Part shown: in pieces, positions 17,214 through 24,054 of the stretch
How positions within the stretch are numbered: position 1 is the first letter of the stretch
Layout of the letters: the number at the start of each line of letters is the position of its first letter
NCBI GenBank assembly: GCA_002701845.1
Contig: NZXG01000002.1
Location: forward strand, 1 to 64,000
Source: Pseudomonadales bacterium
GTDB lineage: Bacteria > Pseudomonadota > Gammaproteobacteria > Pseudomonadales > Ketobacteraceae
Length of the DNA: 64,000 bases
Direction of reading: 5' to 3'
Notes under the pieces: model-generated
Database searches by the model: none
Told to the model about the DNA's origin: nothing
What the model saw: the letters and a program-made list of their open reading frames with translations, nothing else
Position numbers and translations under genes: made by a program

Positions 17214-19748
17214 GTGAGCAGACAAAAACTGGTTGTTATCGGAAACGGCATGGTAGGCCAAAAATTTCTTGAACAGTTCGCCGGCAAGGAACAGGCATCC
17301 AATTTCCATATCACCACCTTCTGCGCCGAACCCAGAGCCGCTTATGATCGGGTTCATCTGTCGGAATACTTTTCCGGCAAAACCGCGGAAGACCTGTCCC
17401 TGGTGGCGGCGGATTTCTTCGCCAGCCATCAGATTGATATCCGCCTGGGCGACAAGGCCGTGGCCATTGACCGGGAGAACAAAGAGATCAAATCCGCCCG
17501 GGGGGATCTGATCCCCTATGACAAGCTGGTGCTGGCCACTGGCTCCTACCCATTCGTGCCACCGATTCCAGGCAAAGATCGCCCCGAATGTTTGGTTTAC
17601 CGAACCATTGAAGACCTGGAAGCCATCAAGGCCACAGCGGCCAAAAGCCGGGTTGGCGTGGTGGTCGGGGGCGGTCTCCTGGGCCTGGAGGCGGCCAAGG
17701 CGCTGCACGACCTGGGGCTGGAAACCCATGTGGTGGAATTCGCTCCCCGGTTGATGGCAGTGCAGGTGGACGACGGCGGTGGCAACATGCTGCGCAGCAT
17801 GATTGAAGACCTGGGCGTAAAGGTACATACCAGCAAAAACACCCAGGAAATCGTCGACGGTGACGACTGTAAACTGCGGATGAATTTTGCCGACGGCAGC
17901 CATCTGGATACCGACATGATCCTGTTTTCCGCCGGCATCCGGCCCCAGGATGAACTGGCGCGCCAGGCCCAGCTGGCGGTGGGTGAGCGCGGCGGCATTG
18001 TGGTGAACAACTTCTGCCAGACTTCGGACGAAAACATCTTCGCCATCGGCGAGTGCGCGCTTTGGAACAAGCGCATTTTCGGCCTGGTGGCCCCCGGCTA
18101 TCAGATGTCCCAGGTGGCGGCGGATGCCATTTGCGGCGACTTCGCCAGTGAATTTATGGGCGCGGACATGAGTACCAAACTCAAACTGATGGGTGTGGAC
18201 GTGGCCAGTATCGGCGATGCCCACGGCATGACTCCCGGCGCCCAGAGTTACAGTTTCACCGATGAGCACAACCACGTGTATAAGAAAATCGTGGTCAGTG
18301 AGGACGGTAAGTATCTGTTGGGCGCCGTGCTGGTGGGTGAAGCGGAGGCCTACGGTACTTTGCTGCAGATGATGCTCAATCAGATCGAGCTGCCGGAGTA
18401 TCCGGACACTCTGATTCTACCCCAGCGCGAGGGCTCCGCCAGCGCCGCCATGGGCGTGGATAAACTGCCGGACAGCGCCCAGATCTGTTCCTGCAACAAT
18501 GTCACCAAGGGTGAGCTGTGCTGTGCCGTGCAGGGTGGCATCACCGAGATCGGCGAGCTGAAAACCGCCACCAAAGCAGCCACCAGCTGCGGCGGTTGCA
18601 CCGCTCTGGTGGGTCAGGTGCTGAATGCGGAACTGGAAAAGCTCGGCATCGAAGTAAAGAAGGATCTCTGCGAGCACTTCCCCTACTCCCGCCAGGAGCT
18701 CTACCACCTGGTGCGGGTGGAGGGAATTCGCAGCTTCGACGAGCTGATCGCAAAACATGGCCACGGCAAGGGTTGTGATATCTGCAAGCCCACCGCTGCT
18801 TCGATTTTTGCCTCCTGCTGGAACGATTACATACTGGAGGATCAACACGCCGGGTTACAGGATACCAACGATTATTTCCTGGCGAACATGCAAAAGGACG
18901 GCACCTACTCCGTGGTGCCCCGGGTAGCGGGCGGCGAAATCACCCCCGACGGCCTGATTGCCATCGGCCAGATTGGCAAGAAATATAACCTTTATACAAA
19001 GATCACCGGCGGCCAGCGTATTGATCTGTTCGGTGCCCAGGTGCATCAACTGCCGAAGATCTGGGAGGAGCTGATTAGCGCCGGCTTCGAAAGCGGCCAT
19101 GCCTACGGCAAAGCAATGCGTACGGTGAAAAGCTGCGTCGGCTCCACCTGGTGCCGTTATGGGGTACAGGACAGTGTGGGCATGGCTATCAAAGTGGAGC
19201 ACCGTTATCGTGGAATCCGTTCACCCCACAAAATCAAACTGGCGGTGTCCGGCTGCACCCGTGAATGCGCCGAGGCCCAGAGCAAGGATGTGGGCGTCAT
19301 TGCCACCGAGAAAGGCTGGAATCTGTATGTATGCGGCAATGGCGGCATGAAACCCCGCCACGCGGATCTGTTTGCCTCGGATCTGGACGATGCCACGCTG
19401 CTCAAATACATCGACCGGTTCCTGATGTTCTACATTAAAACCGCCGACCGTCTGCAACGCACGTCAGTCTGGATGGATAACCTGGAGGGTGGCCTGGACT
19501 ATCTTCGCCAGGTGGTGATCGAGGACTCCCTGGGTATTGGCGGGGAACTGGAAGCACAAATGGCACACCTGGTGGATACCTATCAATGTGAATGGAAAAC
19601 CACGGTACAAAGCCCCGAGCGCCTGAAACGGTTTCACCATTTCGTCAACAGCGAGGAGAGCGACGACAATGTGGTGTTCGTGGAAGAGCGCGGGCAAATC
19701 CGTCCCGCCCGCGAAGACGAAAAGCGGATTGCCGTGGCAGCCGTTTAA
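17214..19748 (+). CDS. nirB: NAD(P)H nitrite reductase, large subunit
   Basis: This 844-residue cytoplasmic enzyme reduces nitrite to ammonium. Domains in order: FAD/NAD reductase (VVIGNGMVGQ; VVGGGLLGLEAAKAL), a BFD-like [2Fe-2S] region (CSCNNVT, then CGGCTALV) near residues 425-475, and the siroheme/[4Fe-4S] domain with CVGSTWCRYG and SGCTRECAEA. The GTG at 17214 is chosen because GGAGAG lies 6 bp upstream; an earlier frame start lacks a site. It is followed by nirD after 26 bp. A sigma-54 promoter upstream suggests nitrogen control shared with nasB-nasA. Confidence 0.97.
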   Translation: MSRQKLVVIGNGMVGQKFLEQFAGKEQASNFHITTFCAEPRAAYDRVHLSEYFSGKTAEDLSLVAADFFASHQIDIRLGDKAVAIDRENKEIKSARGDLIPYDKLVLATGSYPFVPPIPGKDRPECLVYRTIEDLEAIKATAAKSRVGVVVGGGLLGLEAAKALHDLGLETHVVEFAPRLMAVQVDDGGGNMLRSMIEDLGVKVHTSKNTQEIVDGDDCKLRMNFADGSHLDTDMILFSAGIRPQDELARQAQLAVGERGGIVVNNFCQTSDENIFAIGECALWNKRIFGLVAPGYQMSQVAADAICGDFASEFMGADMSTKLKLMGVDVASIGDAHGMTPGAQSYSFTDEHNHVYKKIVVSEDGKYLLGAVLVGEAEAYGTLLQMMLNQIELPEYPDTLILPQREGSASAAMGVDKLPDSAQICSCNNVTKGELCCAVQGGITEIGELKTATKAATSCGGCTALVGQVLNAELEKLGIEVKKDLCEHFPYSRQELYHLVRVEGIRSFDELIAKHGHGKGCDICKPTAASIFASCWNDYILEDQHAGLQDTNDYFLANMQKDGTYSVVPRVAGGEITPDGLIAIGQIGKKYNLYTKITGGQRIDLFGAQVHQLPKIWEELISAGFESGHAYGKAMRTVKSCVGSTWCRYGVQDSVGMAIKVEHRYRGIRSPHKIKLAVSGCTRECAEAQSKDVGVIATEKGWNLYVCGNGGMKPRHADLFASDLDDATLLKYIDRFLMFYIKTADRLQRTSVWMDNLEGGLDYLRQVVIEDSLGIGGELEAQMAHLVDTYQCEWKTTVQSPERLKRFHHFVNSEESDDNVVFVEERGQIRPAREDEKRIAVAAV

Positions 19749-19774
19749 TACCAATGTAGTGAGAGGTGGATAAC

Positions 19775-20122
19775 ATGAATGCCAAAGCTGAGCTGTCCTG
19801 GGTACGCGTCTGCCGCCTGGAGGACCTGACCGACAATCTGGGCATTTGCGCCAAAGTGGGTGAGCATCAGGTGGCCATCTTCAAAGTAAAGGACGTCGAT
19901 GGTCACGCCCTTTACGCCATTGACAACCATGATCCCATCAGCAAAGCCAATGTGCTGTCGCGGGGTATCGTCGGCGACGTGAAAGGCCACGATGTGGTGG
20001 CATCGCCAATCTACAAGCAACATTTTGATTTGCGTACCGGCCAGTGCCTGGAGGCGGAGGTAAAAATCCCCACCTATCAGGTGCGGGAAAATGCCGGTAA
20101 CGTGGAAGTGCTCATGGAGTGA
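19775..20122 (+). CDS. nirD: Nitrite reductase, small subunit
   Basis: This 115-residue protein is the small partner of NirB. It has the Rieske-like fold (VAIFKVKDVDGHALYAIDNHDP, here split by context) but lacks the Cys-His cluster ligands, as is normal for NirD. GAGAGGTGGA lies before the ATG at 19775, which is preferred to the in-frame GTG at 19766. It is the last gene of the nirBD unit, and a long imperfect hairpin lies 116 bp after its stop codon. Confidence 0.95.
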   Translation: MNAKAELSWVRVCRLEDLTDNLGICAKVGEHQVAIFKVKDVDGHALYAIDNHDPISKANVLSRGIVGDVKGHDVVASPIYKQHFDLRTGQCLEAEVKIPTYQVRENAGNVEVLME

Positions 20123-20238
20123 TACGGGCTGCGTATTATTCCCACCCCAATCAGCCAGGGGTGATTGGCCTCACCCTGACTGATGCGTCGGGATCAATCC
20201 CGGCGCGGGCTGTGTTTATCCACCGGATGAGCGCAGCG

Positions 20239-20319
20239 TTGGCCAGCAGCCGGCGGCGACAAGCGATACCGAACTCCCCTTTAACCCTGGAAGGTTGTCT
20301 CCGCCGGCTGCTGAGCCAA
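20239..20319. repeat. Long imperfect inverted repeat
   Basis: Arms at 20239-20262 and 20295-20319 pair over about 23 of 25 positions around a 32-base loop; the shared core is CAGCAGCCGGCGG. It lies between nirD and the end of the convergent small gene. There is no T run, so it is not a simple terminator. A REP- or MITE-like element, or an mRNA-stabilising hairpin, is possible. Confidence 0.75.
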
Positions 20320-20336
20320 CATTCTTATTGCTGCCA

Positions 20337-20615
20337 TCAACCGGCTTTCTGGCCCTGGTTCTGTGTCGGACTCACTTCCAACAATTGATGCACCATAAAG
20401 CCGAATTCATCACACCATTGCACCACGAAGCGTTCCGGATCCTGAATCAATTTCATGTAGTAACGATTCATCGCGTCGCGGCAGGTAAGGTAGGTACCCT
20501 GCAGCAACACATCGTCCTCCCCCGCCACAAACTCGCGCACCAGTTCAAAGCCATCGCCCATGCTGTCCCTGTGTTTACGGCGAATCCGACAATTGAAAAT
20601 TCTCACGGTTTTCAT
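20337..20615 (-). CDS. Small hypothetical protein, paralogue of the one at 21794
   Basis: This 92-residue cytoplasmic protein has no known domain. Its central region aligns with the 86-residue protein encoded at 21794-22054. Both show V-R-x-F, GE-x-DVL, then G-x-Y and CR, a YY pair, RF-x-V-x-W, and end with F-x-VH. The two are therefore members of one small family. The ATG at 20615 follows GGGAG by 8 bases. It is separated from the Usp gene upstream by a terminator, so it probably has its own promoter. The role is unknown; linkage to Usp and SigX hints at stress physiology. Confidence 0.75.
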   Translation of the reverse strand: MKTVRIFNCRIRRKHRDSMGDGFELVREFVAGEDDVLLQGTYLTCRDAMNRYYMKLIQDPERFVVQWCDEFGFMVHQLLEVSPTQNQGQKAG

Positions 20616-20742
20616 CTCCCTGACTCCCAAACGATGTTTTTAGATTAATGAGTCGCTTTGGTGGGGTAGACGGGGTCGAGTCAGGCGAAGTCACAGCCAG
20701 GGGGTGAACTGGTAATATTCACGTTATTGGATTGAACAGATG

Positions 20743-20773
20743 AAAAAACCGCCAGCGAACTGGCGGTTTTTTT
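20743..20773. terminator. Bidirectional terminator
   Basis: ACCGCCAG, a CGAA loop and CTGGCGGT form an 8 bp stem flanked by A and T runs. It ends the minus-strand Usp transcript and would also stop read-through from the nirD side. Confidence 0.88.
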
Positions 20774-20803
20774 GGTTGCGGCGGGAGGGAGTCTGCCGGA
20801 GTG

Positions 20804-21736
20804 CTATTCCACCGTGGTTTCAAACCCTTCCGGCTTCAGTGCCAGAATGGAGCAATCCACCTCATCCAGAATGGATTCCGCGGTATTGCCGATCAGAAAG
20901 CCTTTAATGCCGGTGCGGCACACCGTGCCCATGGTGATCAGATCAATATTTTCCTCTTTAACATACAGTGGCAGCGCGTCCCGGGCATTGCCCAACACGG
21001 TTTTTAACTGGATACCCTCAGTGCTGCCGCAGGTCTGTCGCACCAGTTGCTGCATTTTTTCCTTGGCGCTGGCAATCAGTTCCGCCTCCATGCCGTCGAG
21101 CATGTCGGCACTGCCGATGCCCCAGGAGGACAGCATGGGCTCGCCAATGGGCTGCTGCGCGTACACCACATGCAGTTCAGCGCCTTCCTGCTGCGCCAGG
21201 CCATAGGCGTGGTGCATGACTTTGGTATTCAGGCTTTGAATCTGTTCCTTGGACGAAAACACATCCACGGCCGCCACGATTTTACGGTAGGGGTGGTTAT
21301 CCCGGACACAGAGTACCGGCGAGGGACACTTGCGCAGCACATGCTTGGCGGTACTGCCCATAAACCGCTTGTGGCCGGGTTGATGGCTGACCGCGTCCAG
21401 AATCAACAGATCGTAGCCGCCGGATTTGATCTGGCGGATGATCTCCACAAAGGGAATGCCGACGGACACCGCACAGTCCACATTGGGGTAGTCCGGTTTG
21501 ATCCGGTCCACCCGCTCCTGCAGGGCAGCCAGTTGCCGGGTCTTGGTATCCTGTTCCAGCTCCCGCGGCAACTTGGTGGTCAACCACTGTTCGTAGGCCC
21601 GGTCCACTTCCTCCACGACCCCAAACAGGGTGAGGTGAGCCTGATGATGCCGGGCGAAGGAAACACCCTGTTTTACGGTCTCTTCATTGACGTAACGGTA
21701 AGGCACCGCCATCAGCACGCGTTTATAGGAAAGCAT
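20804..21736 (-). CDS. Tandem-domain universal stress protein
   Basis: This 310-residue protein has two Usp domains in tandem, as in UspE. Domain 1 covers about residues 1-150 and ends with MGSTAKHVLRKCPSPVLCVR. Domain 2 covers about 155-305 and ends with the parallel IGNTAESILDEVDCSILAL. Both retain the G-[ST/NT]-A-x-x-[VI]-L phosphate-loop pattern, though the first Gly spacing is loose. GGGAGGT precedes the ATG, the same context as in the small gene upstream at 21794. The spacing of 57 bp suggests they are co-transcribed. Confidence 0.92.
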   Translation of the reverse strand: MLSYKRVLMAVPYRYVNEETVKQGVSFARHHQAHLTLFGVVEEVDRAYEQWLTTKLPRELEQDTKTRQLAALQERVDRIKPDYPNVDCAVSVGIPFVEIIRQIKSGGYDLLILDAVSHQPGHKRFMGSTAKHVLRKCPSPVLCVRDNHPYRKIVAAVDVFSSKEQIQSLNTKVMHHAYGLAQQEGAELHVVYAQQPIGEPMLSSWGIGSADMLDGMEAELIASAKEKMQQLVRQTCGSTEGIQLKTVLGNARDALPLYVKEENIDLITMGTVCRTGIKGFLIGNTAESILDEVDCSILALKPEGFETTVE

Positions 21737-21793
21737 GAAACCTCCCGCCTTTTATTATTATGTCGATAGCCATAAAGCTAAGACATAAACCCT

Positions 21794-22054
21794 TCAGGCG
21801 CAATTGGAAACGCGGTTTTCATGGACCTCAAAACTGGTTTCATTGACCCAATAGACGGTGAAGCGCTGTTCCTGGCGGGTCAGGAACCGATAATAGGTAT
21901 CCAGTGAGGAGCGGCAGGCGTAATAACAGCCTTCGGACAGCACATCGCTTTCCCCATCGATAAAATGCCGCAACACCCGATACGGCTCCCAGTCGGCCCT
22001 GACCACCCCCGTCGCCCGTTCCATCGAGCATGTGAATATTGCCTCGGAATGCAT
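21794..22054 (-). CDS. Small hypothetical protein, paralogue of the one at 20337
   Basis: This 86-residue protein has no signal peptide or known domain. It shares the GE-S-DVL, G-x-YY-x-CR, YY and RF-x-V-x-W-x-NE-x3-F-x-VH pattern with the protein at 20337-20615. The ATG at 22054 follows GGGAGGTGTGAT, a better start than the GTG at 22081. It lies just after sigX on the same strand and just before the Usp gene, so it may be co-transcribed with Usp. The function is unknown. Confidence 0.75.
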   Translation of the reverse strand: MHSEAIFTCSMERATGVVRADWEPYRVLRHFIDGESDVLSEGCYYACRSSLDTYYRFLTRQEQRFTVYWVNETSFEVHENRVSNCA

Positions 22055-22149
22055 ATCACACCTCCCGCTCTTTTTTATCACATTCCCGGGAATAGACGGT
22101 AGCTATCAAGGAAAAGTCACAAAGTTTTTTGACCCCGGACAACGATTGG

Positions 22150-22722
22150 CTAGTCGTACAGTGGCTTGAGCTTTTCCAGGGCCCGCTGATAGCGCATTTT
22201 TACCGTGCTCAGATTCAACTCTAGGATATCGGCGATCTCTCTGAATTCCAGCTCGGCGATGGCCCGGTAGACCACGATGGTGCGGTCCTGCGGGTTCAGC
22301 CGGGCCAGGCTGCGATCCAGTCGCTGGGCCATGACCCGCTGCTCCAGGGTATGGGGTTCGGTGGCCAGATACGCAGATTCATCCACCCCGTCCAGGGCCT
22401 GGGTGTCACGCCGCTTGCGCAGGTAATTCATGGATTCGTTATAGGCGATGCGATAGAGCCAGGTGCGGAAACTGGACTCACCCTTGAATTTAGGCAGGCC
22501 GTGAAACACCCGCAGCATCACTTCGTGCACCACTTCTTCGGCGTCGTGCACCGAGCCCAGGTAGCGGGTACAGGTGCGGGCCAGGGCGGCCTGGTGACGG
22601 CGCATCAGCACCTCGTAGGCCAGGGTGACATGGGGCAGCTGACGCCGGCTGATGGCCACCAGTTCGGCGTCGTCTTTTTCCCCCAGCCTGGCCCGCGGCC
22701 CCCGCGGTGCGGTTTGGTTCAT
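22150..22722 (-). CDS. sigX: ECF sigma factor SigX
   Basis: This 190-residue protein is an extracytoplasmic-function sigma factor. Region 2 shows YEVLMRRHQAAL and SFRTWLYRIAYNESMNYLRK. Region 4 shows ELEFREIADILELNLSTVKMRYQRAL, here cited only as the ELEFREIADIL and STVKMRYQRAL parts. It resembles Pseudomonas SigX, which governs envelope and membrane-fluidity functions. The gene follows cmpX and cfrX, the Pseudomonas order. In Pseudomonas, oprF comes next; here a small unknown gene and a Usp gene follow instead. No anti-sigma factor is evident. Confidence 0.9.
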   Translation of the reverse strand: MNQTAPRGPRARLGEKDDAELVAISRRQLPHVTLAYEVLMRRHQAALARTCTRYLGSVHDAEEVVHEVMLRVFHGLPKFKGESSFRTWLYRIAYNESMNYLRKRRDTQALDGVDESAYLATEPHTLEQRVMAQRLDRSLARLNPQDRTIVVYRAIAELEFREIADILELNLSTVKMRYQRALEKLKPLYD

Positions 22723-22749
22723 GCCGGCTTCCAGCCTGCCGCCGGCGGA

Positions 22750-23595
22750 TTACTCGCTGTCCTCACTCCAACTCTGAAACCGGAACCGGCGGTTGAGCAA
22801 CTGCTGATTGGGCACCGACAGATACTCGCCCCCGCTGTTCTCCAGGATAGTGTTCACCGTGCCCACGGCCACCACCACCCCGGTGAAATCGCCGATGGTC
22901 ACCTCATCGCCGGGTTGCAGCTGCTCCCGCACGTAGACCCCGGAAATGATATTGTTGGAGACGCTGCGGGTACCCAGCCCCAGGGAAATGGCCGCCCCCG
23001 CCCCCAGGGCCCCCAGCACGATGGCAAACACGATATTGAGCATCTGGGTCTCGATATCCAGTTGCCCCACCGCCAGGGAAAAGGTGGTGACAAAAATAAT
23101 AATCTGGGCCAGGCGCGCCACCGAAGAGGCGTAATCCATACCCATTTTGTTCACCGCCGTGTGAATGCTCTGCTTCACCACATGGGCCAGGAACATACCC
23201 ACCAGAATCACGAACAGCGCCCCCAGCACCTTGGGCAGATACAGCACAAAGTCATCCAGGATGGAGGTGATCCGCTCCAGCCCCAGGGTTTCGGCGGCGG
23301 TGAGGGTGACAATCAGGAGGATGAAAAAGTAGATGAACTTGGCCAGAATCCGGCTGGGCTGTTGCTCCATGCCCGCCTTGGCCATGGACTCGGTGATACC
23401 AATGCGCTGACAGAGGGCGTCAATGCCCACCTTTGCCAGCAGCTTGCCGGACCAGCGGGACAGCAGTTTGGCCAGCAACACTCCCACCACCAGGATAATG
23501 ATGGTGGCCACCAGATTCGGCAGAAAGGCCGCGATCTTGTTCCAGAAGCTGGCGGTCGCATCCATGATATTTTGAGTCCAACGTTCCAAATCCAC
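22750..23595 (-). CDS. cmpX: CmpX, MscS-family channel
   Basis: This 281-residue inner-membrane protein belongs to the small-conductance mechanosensitive channel family. Four N-terminal membrane helices lie at about residues 15-45, 80-100, 125-145 and 155-185, followed by the MscS beta-domain (EVTIGDFTGVVVAVG, then SVPNQQLLNRRFRF). It matches CmpX by size and by its place between cfrX and sigX. In Pseudomonas, loss of CmpX alters SigX activity. The gaps to sigX (27 bp) and from cfrX (32 bp) indicate one operon. Confidence 0.9.
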   Translation of the reverse strand: MDLERWTQNIMDATASFWNKIAAFLPNLVATIIILVVGVLLAKLLSRWSGKLLAKVGIDALCQRIGITESMAKAGMEQQPSRILAKFIYFFILLIVTLTAAETLGLERITSILDDFVLYLPKVLGALFVILVGMFLAHVVKQSIHTAVNKMGMDYASSVARLAQIIIFVTTFSLAVGQLDIETQMLNIVFAIVLGALGAGAAISLGLGTRSVSNNIISGVYVREQLQPGDEVTIGDFTGVVVAVGTVNTILENSGGEYLSVPNQQLLNRRFRFQSWSEDSE

Positions 23596-23627
23596 CTCGA
23601 ATTCCCCTGCGCTTCAGGTTGATGACA

Positions 23628-23912
23628 TTAGGCTTGCGGTTTGTTGCGGGCCGGGGGCCTGGAGGGGCCCGGGTGACGCCGCTGCTGCGCCTGATACAGA
23701 GAGGCACCAAAACCGGCGAACAGCATCCAGATCCAACTGACGAAGAATCCCATCAGATCGCGGGTGGCGGTGTGTCGACGGGCCCGGGACAACACCTGCC
23801 GCAGGGACTGCTCCGGATCGTAGCTACCGCTGTCGGCCTTGGCGGATTGCCGCAACAGCGCCTCGACAGGGTCCTGTGGCTGGTCGGGTGGAGTTTGATG
23901 GTGTTCGGTCAT
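23628..23912 (-). CDS. cfrX: CfrX-like small membrane protein
   Basis: This 94-residue protein has a polar N-terminus of about 50 residues, one membrane helix (LMGFFVSWIWMLFAGFGASLY) broken here for length as LMGFFVSWIW and MLFAGFGASLY, and a short basic Pro-rich tail. Its position before cmpX and sigX matches cfrX of Pseudomonas, whose role is not settled. The ATG at 23912 gives a 94-residue protein, close to the Pseudomonas size. The assignment rests mostly on gene order. It is divergent from the membrane ATPase gene at 24055. Confidence 0.72.
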   Translation of the reverse strand: MTEHHQTPPDQPQDPVEALLRQSAKADSGSYDPEQSLRQVLSRARRHTATRDLMGFFVSWIWMLFAGFGASLYQAQQRRHPGPSRPPARNKPQA

Positions 23913-24054
23913 GGAGGTTACCTGTATCAGTTGCACTGGAGTCTATCACAAGGCCCTGCCGCCCATAAGCAGACCGGTTTCAGGGGTTTGGCATTTAGAC
24001 GCCGGCACATGCTATAAAGTCACAACAAAATTCGTCAGGACTGCCACTTTCCCC

